Source: Agrocybe praecox (Eukaryota; Basidiomycota; Agaricomycetes; Agaricales; Agrocybaceae). Taken from it: 64,000 nt of DNA. Positions 24,780 through 35,922 of this stretch are shown here, piece by piece. Under the pieces are notes generated by a model that did not search any database, was not told the DNA's origin, and saw only the letters and a list, made by a program, of their open reading frames with translations. The position numbers and the translations under genes are program-made. Each line of letters begins with the position of its first letter. Within the stretch, counting starts at the first letter, position 1. The stretch spans positions 124,001 to 188,000 of the forward strand of contig OZ024844.1 in NCBI GenBank assembly GCA_964017145.1, given 5' to 3'.

Positions 24780-25867
24780 CCACTCCTCACATACCCCCTC
24801 CCTCCACTCGCACCCGCAAGGCCGATCGCAGCATACGCCGTGACGCTCGGGCGCCTCCTCATCGGCTTGCCGACCGCATGCGCACGGTAACCGGTTGAGC
24901 AGGATGCCAGCGACGATCTTTAAGAGGTTAGGTGGATGGAGGACGGCAGAGCAGTCCAGGATGCAGCTAGAGGCACAGCTGGGCTCGGACGCGCGTCGAG
25001 CAGCCTCGCACGAAGGCGGTAATGGTCAAAGGATGATTGATTCTGTTATGTACGCGTCGGGGTCACATATCTGTATGGAATGATCTAATCCAATCGGGCT
25101 GGTGCAGGTTGCACTGCCATAACGGGGGCGCGAGGAGCGGGGGAGGGCTGGGATCGAGCGTATGTTTGAGGAAGTGAAGAAGCAGAGGCGGATTGAGAAC
25201 GCGGAGAGGGAGATGCAGAGGAAGAAGCAGACTTAAGGGGCGAAGGCGAGCGCGAAGGTGTGAACTCCGAAGCGGTGGGTGAGAGAGGGTGGGATATGCC
25301 CATGCCCATACCGCCCATGGGTGCGGGGGAGGCGAGGGTCGTCGTCGTTGTGTTCTGAGAGCCTGCAGCAGTGAAGGCAGGGCAGTCTCGGTTCCCCCGC
25401 ATGCTAACATCAGAATATGGCGCTATGCCTGTGCTGGTTCGACCCGACTCATCCTGATGGATGTAGTCTGTAGGTGCCGTGTTTTCGTCTCCACCACCTT
25501 GCTGCAAGTCGTCAGACAGTGCTCTCCTAGTCCAGTTATGACCATAATCGTCTATCCTGAGATCCGTGCTTGCTGCGGCATTCAAAAATCGACTTTCGCG
25601 TTCGGCACTCTCGGAGACTGTGGAGGACATCGAAGAACTTTCGTGGGGAGTAGGGGTTCTTGGAAAGTCGGAAATCTGTGATGCTCGTGAAGCACCACGA
25701 TTTTGCAGGAGTTCTAGATTGGAGGGATTCCGAGGTGGACGACTATACCGTACTCCCCCACCTCCCACCCCTCCCCCAAACTCACCACACCCCTTACGAG
25801 ACCCACCTATTGGGCCCCGTGCACCATATAGAGCATTGACTAAACGACCCATGATGAAGGACACCAC
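24780..25867 (-). CDS. Chimeric Ser/Pro-rich protein with DYG-WTRRA tail motif
   Basis: An open frame of 260 codons runs from ATG 25867 to the stop at 25085. A minus-strand TATA-like CTATATAAG at 25,953-25,961 lies about 90 bp upstream. The Gly-rich N-terminal part is unlike the parent gene. Then comes the shared motif DDYGHNWTRRALSDD (25,508-25,580), followed by a module copied from the gene at 41,774-43,009 (SHPLSPTASEFTPSRSPSP). Below the stop, 24,780-24,935 still matches the parent's C-terminal segment (Leu-Ser-Lys-Ile-Val-Ala type) but with a small insertion in the Asn-Arg-Val-His part, so that end is dead. The gene looks like a fusion made during segmental duplication; whether it is expressed is unknown. 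Confidence 0.5.
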
Positions 25868-26354
25868 AAGTATTGATATTGAGTACTGAAGTACTGAACG
25901 TGAACGTTGAACGTTAAGAGTGAACGATATGTGTCTCGAGTCAAATGATGGTCTTATATAGAAGAAGAGGCACCAATATTTATGTGAACCACGTTGCTAA
26001 TGCATTGCATTTGTGCAACCCAATTATTGCATGGCGCCTCGAGGCCTTGACACAAGCTTCAAGCGCAAGGCCGCACCTTTTCTATTTCGCTATCCCGTAA
26101 TACAAAATAAAATAATTTAATACGTATTTACCTTCCTTTCCTTTCTGCGCTGGATCCGAGGCATTTCACCAAGGACAAAAAAGAAAGGCAAAAAAAAGGC
26201 GTACACCTTCACGTCCATTTTCTCTATCACTCGATACACAAAGCCCAATAAAAATGATTCATTCATTCATTATTCTATGATACGTATGCGTATGGATGCT
26301 GTAAATGCTTGTATTCATAATATGTATGCAATGAAGATGTGAGTGTAAAAACAC
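25868..26354. other. Intergenic with promoter of the chimeric gene and 3' flank of the next copy
   Basis: The left part holds the TATA-like element of the gene above. The right part (about 26,190-26,350) resembles the 3' flanks at 24,480-24,780, with a shared CAATAAAAA and repeated CATT motif. No gene seen. Confidence 0.45.
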
Positions 26355-26750
26355 TCAACGCTCAACGTTCAAACCGCTCCTCACATACCCCTGTCCTTGC
26401 CCATGCCTTCCGTCCCCCTCATTCCGACCAACGCCGCCAGACAACCCCATAGCAGCATACGCCGCGACGCTCGGGAGACTCCTCATTGACTTCCCAATCG
26501 CATGCACGCGGTTGAGCAGGAAGCCTGCGACGATTTTGGAGAGGTTAGGTGGCGGCATCACGGAGGCGCGAGAGGCCTGTTGTGTTTGGTTTTGTTGTGC
26601 AGGAGAGGAAGGAGACTGGGGAGGCTGAGAGGGTGTTTTGAGCGTTACTACGGAGGAGGCAGCGGATGATTTGGGTGGCGGAGGCGAGCGTGAGGGTGTG
26701 AAATCCGAAGCAGTGGGTGAGAGAAGGCGGGTGGTGCCAATGTTGCTCAT
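26355..26750 (-). pseudogene. Truncated copy of the Ser/Pro-rich gene (C-terminal part)
   Basis: 131 codons match the C-terminal third of the protein at 41,774-43,009: RLLSPTASDFTPSRSP, then PPPNLSKIVAGFLLNRVHA and SVAAYAAMGLSGG. The similarity starts slightly further upstream (to about 26,830), where the frame no longer continues. The His/Gln-rich N-terminal two thirds are missing and repeat R1 begins at 26,841. This is most simply a truncated duplicate. An internal ATG could still be used, so expression cannot be excluded. Confidence 0.65.
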
Positions 26751-26840
26751 GGGTGCTGGTGAAGCGGGGGCCGTCGTTGACGGTCAGTGTGTTCGCTGGG
26801 AGGTCCTGGTCCCTCCCGTGTGCTAGGAGCCTGGATCGGG

Positions 26841-27638
26841 AAGCAGACCGTGGTAGGTATCAATTCTAGCTTGGAGTAAGCAGTCAAGAGACCTCGATAT
26901 GCTTGTGGGATGTGCATGCCGCACGACCTGTCGAGTCGGAGAATTTTAAAAGTGCACAGAGCCCGTTGCAACGCATCCCAGGGACGAGAAAGACTTTGAA
27001 AGATAGGTTGAATTTGAAGGAATTTGCCCAGAGTTCATGAAAGACACGATCTGGTCAGGTCCAAATCAGTTGGAAGAAGTAACTGGAGCTTAATGAAGAT
27101 CCAATGACACCGAGGAAAAACTCAAGAGTCAGTGGAATTACAGTAGAACATCAACAAACACGACGCGTACAGAACCAGAACAAGGAAGGCTACAGCTGTT
27201 GCCAAATATACGCAATCAAGCAAAGCCCGAACGAGCAGGTATGTACATACGTCATTTCTCCCTCGGCTCATTGTTCTATTTTAGGTTCTTCCCTTCTTTC
27301 CTTGCTGGCAAGTTACCTTTCCTATTTCAAATTGTAAGCATCAGAGCGAACGTGAACCTTTTATGTGGGCGAATCTAGCCCAGAAAATCGAACGAGACTT
27401 ATATAGACACAATACCCTTCTGCGAGTTCCTTTTCTCACACACTCTCTCAGAACAATGCACTGCACTGCGCTAAGTTTAATTGATTGAATTCGGCCTGTC
27501 ACTTGAGAAAGTAATACTTACGAGTTAAAAACAAGCCGCCGCTGCCAAGTCACGACTACATAGCATGAGAAGTCGTAACGTATACAGAACTACGCCTTTC
27601 AAGACGAACAATGAAAGACATAGCTATTGTACTCCCTA
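26841..27638. repeat. Segmental repeat R1, copy B
   Basis: Partner of 21,323-22,275 in the same orientation, with scattered substitutions and small indels. It contains no convincing gene; short frames inside are not conserved between copies. Confidence 0.7.
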
Positions 27639-27841
27639 ATAAACGTAGTGTGTACGTACTCACCTCAACTAACAGAGCAGAACAGGGCCCGCAGTCAAAT
27701 CCTAATGACCTCAACCAGAAATGGGAGGATATCATTGACGATGCGTTCGGCCGTCATGCATTCATGAACATGCACCAACTTATTATTGCGATGTTTGCCC
27801 CGCGCTGACCAAGTAACAATATATGAATTTCTACGAGTATT

Positions 27842-28246
27842 TCATTCCCCCGAATTTTCCATCACTTCCCTCTCATTTGAAGATGATTCTTCAGGCGTAC
27901 CCTCCGTCTCCTCTCCTTGTACAGGACTCTGAGATCCACCTTGGAGTTCGACTGTCTCCTGCGAGTAGGCCCTTCTGGTCCAGTACACGCCATAGTCTGC
28001 CGTACTAAGTCCAGTGCTAGACGAAGCGTATGAGTCGGGATATCCAGTGGATGTCGTGGTCGAGGCTATAATGCTACCACCGACATCATGTTGAGATTGA
28101 AGCGGCGGTTTCTGCTTAATTGAGATAGGCAGCTGCTGGGTTTCATTATTGTCATATTGTTGATGAGAGCCGGTTCTAGTTCCCGTGTTCGGTGCTTGAT
28201 AAACAAGCTGGCGAGGTGTGTCATTAAACTCCATAATTCTTTTCAT
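27842..28246 (-). CDS. Small protein with DYG-WTRRA tail motif
   Basis: 134 codons from ATG 28246 to 27842; the frame opens a little further upstream after a TTTAG that could be a splice acceptor. It is Gln/Ser/Thr-rich, with no membrane segment. It contains STGLSTADYGVYWTRRA (27,955-28,032), the module found at five other places in this window, followed by an acidic Ser/Glu tail. A frameshifted relative with the same leading part lies on the plus strand at 55,476-56,094. It may be the last exon of a longer, now incomplete gene. Function unknown. Confidence 0.45.
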   Translation of the reverse strand: MKRIMEFNDTPRQLVYQAPNTGTRTGSHQQYDNNETQQLPISIKQKPPLQSQHDVGGSIIASTTTSTGYPDSYASSSTGLSTADYGVYWTRRAYSQETVELQGGSQSPVQGEETEGTPEESSSNEREVMENSGE

Positions 28247-28554
28247 CTCGTCTCGATCGAGCTAAACAAAGTCGGCCATATTGTAGCTATTCACAATCAT
28301 CCTTCTGTTGCGGTGTAGGTTCTGCATAGGATTTATGCGACTTAGAGGAAGAAATATCGATGCTGGCGAAGTCGTCTTTAGATATAGGCTAAGCATAAAT
28401 TCATATAGGAATTACATGTATATCTTCAAAGCCCACCGATGTTGAATTATCTTCAACCTTCCGCGCTCCACTGATTCCCCTGGGTGGTTCTCTATCCTCC
28501 TCGGGTGGGTTATCCATGAGGCCTGAGATGCTATCGACGAAATTACCGTGACTT

Positions 28555-28690
28555 GTGTTTTATATACGAGGAGGGGAAGGTGCTTTGAGCGTGACGACTG
28601 AGGAAGACTTTGGAGGCGAAAGCGAGCAGGACGGTGTGAACTCTTGTGTGGTAGGCGGCAACGGGAGGGATATCGATGGGGATTAATCCA
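28555..28690 (-). pseudogene. Fragment of the Ser/Pro-rich module
   Basis: A short stretch matches the EFTPSRSPSPPKS and VVTLKAPSPP part of the gene at 41,774-43,009 (here QEFTPSCSLSPPKSS). It is flanked at 28,430-28,540 by sequence shared with 55,480-55,580 in inverse orientation. No start or stop signals of its own. Confidence 0.55.
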
Positions 28691-29229
28691 AGGCAAAATA
28701 TAAGGATATTACCTCGGTCAGCTCAAATTTACGACGAAATATGATGTCTAAGGGGTACCGAGTACTCCCTATTCTCGTTCTTATTACTCTAAATACTCCC
28801 GTATTGGGAGGAGCAATTAATGGTGCTTTTGCTTTCAGACCTGTATTTTCTGCTGTAAAAAAGGCAGGAAAAAATGCTGTTTTCATGACGGTTTTGACAG
28901 TAGTATAAAAACAGGACTTTCTCCTGCGTGGCAAGCAAGATTTCCCTGCAAAATTTGGAGGCAACTTAAAATCCTGCTTTTCCTATCCGCAGTGTTTCTT
29001 TCTCCCGGCAGGGTCGGCATCGCGTCCGACCTATTCGAATTTTGAACTGAGTACGACATGACATAATCTAATATAACGCGATGACTTGTGAGTCTACTGC
29101 CATCAGTATCGGTGGTGGATGGGTAATGATTAATGAAGCCAAGGTACACATCAGATCCATGCGGCGGCGGAAGTTGAACTTGAAAGTTGCGAGCGAGCAT
29201 TGATTAATATTACCTACTATCAGATCAAT
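28691..29229. other. Unassigned sequence
   Basis: No supported gene. A minus-strand frame at 28,883-29,200 has no family resemblance. Confidence 0.35.
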
Positions 29230-30100
29230 CAACAATCAGACCAGCAGCGGCGTACAACGCACGTATAGCTGTGGATACATAGCTGCATGCATGAATGACG
29301 CCGCAGGGTATCCGATATTGTAGTAAGGTATTTATGTTCATGAATCCATAGGTCAATCTCAAAACGTCTCAATCGGATGAGTTCGCTTTTCACTCTTCTT
29401 TACAAAAATAGATTTACATACACGAGGCTTGAGGAGGAGGATGCAAACGTTAAACTGGACGACGGTGGAGTGTTTGAAAATATTTGGAGTTATTTTTAAT
29501 GTTCTTAACCCACGGGTCTATATATAATTTGACCAAGCTTAAGGTGAAAACATGGTAGAGGAGTGTACGTACGTAGTATCAGGGACGAACAAAAGAAGAA
29601 CTAAAAAAAGAAAAGGAAAGGAACTACGAAGAAAAGACAGAAAGAGAGGGAAAACAAAGGAAGAAAATAGGTATAATCGAACCAAACGCTCGAAAGTGTG
29701 CGTAAGGAAGAAAACGTCGGAATCGGCATCCTCTTTTCGCGAGTTCCTTTCCTTTCGTTCCTTTCATTCCTTTTCTTCCGAGTCCGACGGCGGACTAGGA
29801 GTCGGAGTCGATCGAACTGAGCCCAACCCTGACCCAACATTACTACTTGTCAATGTCAATCACTCTAATACGATCATCTAGCATAGTGTTAGTGCGCGGA
29901 ACGACGTCGGCATCGGGCACGAGCAAAGGACGAAAGATCGAAACGCGTGGCTGAGGTTGAAAGTTGGGCCACTCATCAACGAACCACCGGGGCGTCGGTC
30001 CCGATTCTTAAGTCGCGTCGGCGTCCGTCCAGACCCGCCCTCGGCTCGGGGATTGATTCGATTCTCGTGAGTTTCTTCGACAAGACTGATGTTCAACTAT
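29230..30100. repeat. Segmental repeat R2/R3, copy B
   Basis: Collinear with copy A (22,425-24,330) but without the MITE: GAATGACGCCGCAGGGTA, then CAATCTCAAA-GTCTCAAT, AGGGACGAACAAAAGAAGAA and the TCGGAGTCG tract. The frames in it are purine/pyrimidine-biased and not called. Confidence 0.65.
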
Positions 30101-30516
30101 TTGCATTACCTGAGGAGTTGCTTAGGCTCACCTCTTCCCATTCTCGGTTTTCAACTCTTGGATTCGGGATCTTGGGTATGTTCTGAGCTTCACGTTTCAT
30201 AAATTATAACCAGCAAATATTTTCTAGGCCCAAATGTTCAATTTGATATGTTTCTGAACCACTCATCCATTCAAAACCCATCATTTCCCAATCATTTCTT
30301 AGTTACCATGCTAGTCCTTACGAAGATGTCACTGTCGTCCGACTGAGTACGATCGTTCTCAGAATTGAAAATAATATACAGCATGAGAAAGAATCTGTAT
30401 GTACTATACATTGTATTCCTCTTTGAGATACTGTATCATGTCAAAAGGCTATGGGAATTCTAACAAATAGGTTCAGTAACGCCCTTTATTCACCAGCTGT
30501 CTTGAAAATCAGAAAA
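30101..30516. other. Intergenic
   Basis: 3' flank of the NLR-like gene. No other feature seen. Confidence 0.4.
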
Positions 30517-32217
30517 TCACCTATCATCACTGCGAACTGTATTGTCGCTCGCCTGTGAGAGCGCCCGCCTCGTCCAATGAAGACCGTAGTCACCGGTGCT
30601 AAGCCACGTACTCGAAGATGCATACGAGCTACGGTAATCTGTGGTAGCGTCTACACTGGCTTCGACAGGGTCGTCGTCATCGTCAAATTGTCCTTGTTCG
30701 TCATTAGGAATGATATCCACACGAATGTTTGAATTTTCATTTGACTGGTAACGCATTACGACTTGGTCAAAATATAGCTTCTCTGGTAATGTCGGTGAGA
30801 TGTCAAGAGTATGTGAGTTCAGATATCCTGCTAGCTTATTGCTGTATGCCGCGTTGTCTAGGTAGATGGGAAGAATTTGTAGGGCATAAAGAAAGGTGGC
30901 TGGGGTCGTTGTCGGCAGTTTGTCTTTCCAGGCTATACTGTAAAAGAAGTCGATAAATGGCTGTTTCTCTTCAGCACTTTTGAATTCTGGCGGCCTGAAC
31001 GAGAATAGAAAAAGAAACATGGCTTTAGTTAGTCGCAACATGGGTATGAATGTGAGATCAAAGCATACACTTCATGTGTAAACAGAAACTTTATGATGGT
31101 CTCGGAAATGGATAAAAATCTAACCTGGGAATTCCAAAAGTTTCCACTACGGTTAGAATCATCCAAGTACTCGAGAAGCATAGGCAAGAATGTGCTATCC
31201 TTAGATACCCGACCTCCTAGTATCCATATGCCAATGGGTGTGATGGCGCATTCTGATTGAGTGGGGTGTTGGAGGACACTAACGTCACCAATAATTCGGG
31301 ACATATTGGAATAGAACTCTGGACCAGCGGATAGATAGAAAGGATGCTGCAGGGAAGTGATAATGTTTGAAGCCTGCCGATCCACCGTCAACGGTCTCAA
31401 TGAGGAGCCGACACTACGATCCCAACTTTCACGATACTGGATAAACAAGCTCCTCGCAAAACCGAGCATACCGATTGCATGATAATCCTAATAGAGTCCT
31501 CATAAATAAATGAAGCAGCCTCGCAGTCAGAAAATTGAAAGAATGTACTTGCGCTTTCACCCAGTTAAGTAATCGCGATGCCTGTTCAAAAACATCCCAT
31601 TGAGGAAATAAACACTGGTGAAGAAGGTGAAGATATGCGTCGAAGTCCAGCTGAAACAAATTGTTCCAGAGATCCTCGTTTAGATGGGTTATTTTCGTGC
31701 AGATTGATATGAAAATACGGGATACGAGGAGGATGGTGGTGAGGCTTGTTTCTATCTATTTTATTAGGACGAAACATGTCCTACAGTGCATAAGATGCTT
31801 ACCTCGTGCTGTAGAAGACAATGAAGGTAAATGCATCAGGAAAGTTCGTGCAAGCTGATCATACGCAATCTGCGGGTCGATATAGAATATCCCTGATCTG
31901 GTTTGGTCGGTAAGATAGTCTTGAAAGTCGGAAGGTAGGATGCGTAATGGCCGCTTGACGTCCTCAAGGGTTTTGTCCGTGTCTTTGTAGGTTGGAAGGG
32001 TTGTCACTTGGTTTAGATCTCTCAAGGTAGCAGCAATTTGTGTCCACGTGTATCCCAATATTTCTCCTAGCATATACGAGCCGCTCGTATATGGAAATGC
32101 CACGTTTGAAAAGCAGAGGAAGGTCAAAACATCTTGAGAACAGTTTTTATCGCTGACCGAAGTGAGGATATCTTCATATAACTTATCTTGCTGGAAGCGT
32201 GCCGTCGAGATCACCAT
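30517..32217 (-). CDS. NLR-like (post-NACHT region) protein with DYG-WTRRA tail, intact copy 2
   Basis: Four exons join in frame: 32217-31803, 31751-31549, 31487-31069 and 30994-30517, giving about 504 residues. The first exon reads LYEDILTSVSD, EILGYTWTQIAATLRDL and RILPSDFQDYLTDQTRSGIF. This is the pattern that follows the NACHT ATPase in Agaricomycete NLR-like proteins (the 'L-H-H-x-S-F-x-D-F-L' region). The P-loop ATPase and N-terminal effector are absent, and nothing upstream to 33.8 kb supplies them. The middle part is helical and unassigned. The end carries an Asp-rich stretch and then STWLSTGDYGLHWTRRALSQ. It is either a free-standing regulator or an NLR that lost its 5' half. A decayed copy lies at 15,687-17,366. 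Confidence 0.6.
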
Positions 32218-32599
32218 GTTAAATAGATGTGGGTGGTACTCGTTTTTCAGCGGTGCCAGGGCCCAGGCCTATTGAAGGATGTGTTGGTTCCAGCGTTGGG
32301 CAGGTAGTCCTTGCCTCGCCATTTCATTTTTGATGCTAACATCTGATTGGTCCAGGAAATCATGTCATTTAGAAGATTGTCCGGCAAACTGTCCGGCCGT
32401 TGTTGTGTATCTGGCGTTGTTCATCGTTGCTCCTACTAATTACCTGCTTGCTGGCTTAGAGCTCCGGCCATCGTTGACATCCCAAGTGATCGCTCCCCGC
32501 GTGGGGTCTCATCCAATCACAATTCAGAACATGAAACGAGTCGGAATTGAAATTGGCCAATAAAGCATCTGAGAGGGATGCGCACCGATCCCGACGAGT
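32218..32599. other. Intergenic, upstream of the NLR-like gene
   Basis: No sequence encoding a P-loop or other NTPase motif was found on the minus strand here. This is why the gene below is described as lacking its NACHT part. Confidence 0.4.
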
Positions 32600-33817
32600 T
32601 TCCTTCAGTTTTCTGTCTTCTTTTCTTTCTTCCTTTCCTTCATTCTTCTTCTCTTTAGTGCACGATGTAAAGAACACAAAGAGAACATAAACTCACGATC
32701 TTTCATTTCTCCAACCTACCTTCAAGTTCTTTTCGATAGTCGCCACCGACCCCAGCGCCTTTTGATTGACACATTCCGCCGTCGGAGTCGGAGTCGGGCT
32801 TGATGGACCTGAGCCCAACCCCGACACTACTATCAATGTCAATCACAGCTACAATTTACTTAGGACGGTCGTTGTCGGTCAGTACAAAATATACGGGATA
32901 ATCCCAGCATCGGCATCATCGGACCTGGAAGTGTGTGGCGCCCATCGATCCAACAAACTTACTCATCGGAGTTTTATTTTATTTTACATACCTTCACTTC
33001 GCTTCCCAGCGTATGCACCTAATGAGCGGGGCGGGATGACACCGGCAATAGGTATCGGTCAGAAAGGACATGACTGCAGGATGCTATATATATATGTATT
33101 AGTATCGGTCGGTCGCGTCGCTGCGTCGTCGGTGTCGGCATCATCTTCTTAGACCCGCCCTTGCGCATACGCTCGCATGCATGTGGCTATTCATATCATA
33201 TGTCGCTAATCCTAGTCTGAGTCTCAACCTGAGCCTAGTCTCCGTTGTCCGTCATACCAGTTACTCGATGTTATGTTGTTCAATTATCACTACATACTTA
33301 TCAGCTGGCGCCTGCTGGCGCGTTTGATCAAGGCGTGGAGGCTTCGAGTTCCGAATCCGTCAGCGTACATACGTCTGTGTATATATATGAGTCCGTCCGT
33401 CCCATGTTCCGCTCCGAGCCTTCGAAGCTCGTCGGTCTCGGCCAACCTCGGTCATGCCGCATTTATCAATACTGCCCGAAGTGTGCAATGCAAAGTCAGT
33501 ATAAGCATTCATGATACCTTTTTCGATTGAAACCACACCGGGCCGCAACAATTGATCTGTACAATGTCCCATTCTTCGCCTGCGCCGCCCTCCGTCTGCT
33601 CGCAGCTCGGGCGATGGCCGCTCTGAGCCAAGGCTACTTATCGTCATCGGCGGCGCCCTGGCCCCTGCAGGCATAGCCGGATCCTGTCCCTAGGTCGCTC
33701 AAGCGCTCAAGTCGGTCCAGACTCCAGACCCGGACTTTCCTTACCGTGATTCAGATCAGTGCACTGCTCCGAGTCCATTCTTTGAAATGTCGAAGTAATT
33801 CACTAACGATGCCTGCC
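32600..33817. repeat. Segmental repeat R3, copy C (left of the transposon)
   Basis: Shares with copy A the GTCGGAGTCGGAGTCGG tract, the TGAGCCCAACCC and CAATGTCAATCAC stretch, CCAGACCCGGACTT and the final GCCTGCC. Its continuation lies to the right of the transposon at 40,546. Confidence 0.6.
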
Positions 33818-34113
33818 TATGAGTGCCGGATCGTACAAAAATCAAATGTAGATTTATAACCAACTTTGGTGTATTATCCACCAAGTCGGTCACATTATCC
33901 ACCAACTGACGTCAATTATCCAGCAACTTGGTCAATTATCCACTTCAATTTAGCATTATCCACCAACTTTATGTATTATCCACCAAGTGTCGTCCGTTAT
34001 CCACCAACGAAGCATTTATTATCCACCAAGTCCGGTGATTTAATTTTTCGTCATGCCGTCCCTGCCGGGCTCATTCGATGGCCGTTATGATCCCTAAATA
34101 AGCCGTTCGGCAC
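33818..34113 (+). repeat. Left terminal inverted repeat with subterminal array
   Basis: About 296 bp, inverse of 40,209-40,545. It contains eight copies of ATTATCCACCAA or close variants at a roughly 20-bp spacing, joined by variable 8-10 bp linkers. The inner end is GCCGTTCGGCAC. The repeated unit is a natural candidate for multiple transposase-binding sites. Confidence 0.85.
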
Positions 34114-34380
34114 TTGTTACATATACACGGCACTAATGCCAGGTATGCGGCATGAACTTAAGTAAGCCATGCATACATTAAACGGGTGTATTATTGAGGT
34201 AAATAATGGGTGTAAAGAGTAGTAGGTATGTTAAACGAGTGACTAGTTGTGTAAATAGGTATAGAACGTAACGTAATAATGACGGGAAGCTCAATGAGAC
34301 TGAAATTAACAAGGCTAGGCAGAGTGTGATATCAAAACATTACTTGGGAAGGCTGCCAAGGGATACGTAGCTGGCAAAAT
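34114..34380. other. Spacer between left TIR and companion gene
   Basis: AT-rich with no gene; 3' flank of the companion gene. Confidence 0.45.
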
Positions 34381-35843
34381 CTAGATATCAGAGTTATTCC
34401 AGGGGTCTTCATTGGCGTCCACAGTTGTCACACTGCAGACATACCGCATAACCTCTTCAACAGAGGCTACAGAAGTGTGCCGGGACTCGATACCATTTGA
34501 TTCGTCAGTTCGGCTCTCTGTAAATGGTGTATCACATCGAATCAGAGAAATAATAATGAATAATTATCTTGTTCGCTTACCAGGGACCTCCCGAGCACTG
34601 CATTCAATATTAAGCTCAGCCGAGGATGTGGTAGTAGTGGAGCGACTCGATGCTGATCGCAAAACTCTTGACAATGCCGTACCAGCATTGAGGTTTGAGG
34701 GTCCGGGGCGAGCTGCGTCCGTGTCAGAGAGGGTTTGAACTTCGTCTTCGGATTCCAGAATTGATTCCAGAATCTCTACATCCGAGTCGCTCTGGTCGAT
34801 GTTAGCTTCGATCTCATAAATCCTTTGAGAGCCGCCGATTTTGCGATTTCTAATATTCTTGGCCGGGATAGCCTCACGTGTAACTATAGCATTTAAATAT
34901 GGTAATATAAACAGAAAGATTGAATTTGTAACTCACTTAAAAATAAAATTCCTTCATTGAAATCGTACTTGGCCTTTCCAACTTGAGTGGCTGTATGGAT
35001 ATCTTGTCCGTTGGGAAAGTGTTTATCGTCAGAGAGGACTACGACCCCACGACCATGACCTGATGCCTTGGTGCAGACGAGCCAATCAGAAAGTAGATCG
35101 CTCTTGAAGTCCCGACCGTGGTCTCGAAAGAAGGTGTAGACGTTCTCGAAGTGGGTACTGAAAAGACTGTTCAAGACTTCGTATGTATCGTCCTTCGAGA
35201 ATGTGAATCCGTCCTTTTCAACAGCGCACAGACCATGCTGCACAAGTGGGACAATATCGGAAGGTGTGACAGAAACCTTTTGTCTGGTGATGTAGATAGG
35301 CCCGAGCGCATCATCCTTCGCTACAGGTGCCTAAACAAATATTGCCTATGAGCGAGCAACAAGAGATATAAGTAGATATTCATACAGTCTTGATACCACA
35401 TGTCAGGAAGACAATGCGTGCTAGACGAAAGGTGCCATCCTAATGTAAATGCATTATAAGAATGTGACCGACTTCCAGTTGATATCCCACTGACTTACCG
35501 TAGCTGTCTTCTTGCTCCCAGCTCTTGCCTTGGGACGCTTTGCATTCGTGGAAGCCTTGGATTTACCCTTTAGGCCACGCAAAGCTTCTCCAGACGCTGA
35601 GTTGAGCAGAGAACGAACAGCAGCTAGCCCGGAGATCTTGGTACCACTACGAGAAGAAGGTAGAGACGATGAACCTGATGCGCTCCCGCCAGAATTTGCA
35701 GTAGCGGAAGAGCGAAGGCGCTTTCTGGGAGGAGGGGGCAAAGGAGATGGAGATTGGTTATTCTCATGATCACTGGAACCATCACTGATCGACATTGTGG
35801 GACTTCGAGCACGTCGTTTTCCCAAGTTTTGTCCAGGTGCCAT
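34381..35843 (-). CDS. Transposon companion protein of unknown function
   Basis: Five exons keep frame: 35843-35499, 35439-35386, 35330-34937, 34883-34581 and 34517-34381, giving about 410 residues. The N-terminal 115 residues are basic and Ser/Pro-rich with clustered Lys/Arg (RKRLR, KRPKARAGSKK), suggesting nuclear localisation or DNA binding. The middle (DGTFRLARIVFLTCGIKT, then VSVTPSDIVPLVQHGLCAV) looks like a folded domain I cannot name. The C-terminal part is acidic and Ser-rich. Its stop is close to the left TIR and its start lies 80 bp from the 3' end of the transposase gene on the same strand. The intact splicing and its place inside the TIRs suggest it serves transposition. Confidence 0.65.
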
Positions 35844-35922
35844 GATAATAACTTTAAAGAAAAAAGAGAGGAATGATTGGGTTATATATTGTGCTTACAT
35901 CTTAAGTACATATTTCTCTATG

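Noticed and set aside
31480..31560. GC donor for the second intron of the NLR-like gene
   Set aside because: A GT donor (GTACAT) directly after GCGCAA gives the correct phase, and the dead copy has GT at the matching place.
33840..34060. Regularly spaced short repeats resembling a CRISPR array
   Set aside because: The genome is eukaryotic, the unit is 12 bp with 8-10 bp linkers, and the array is mirrored at the other transposon end; it is subterminal transposon structure.
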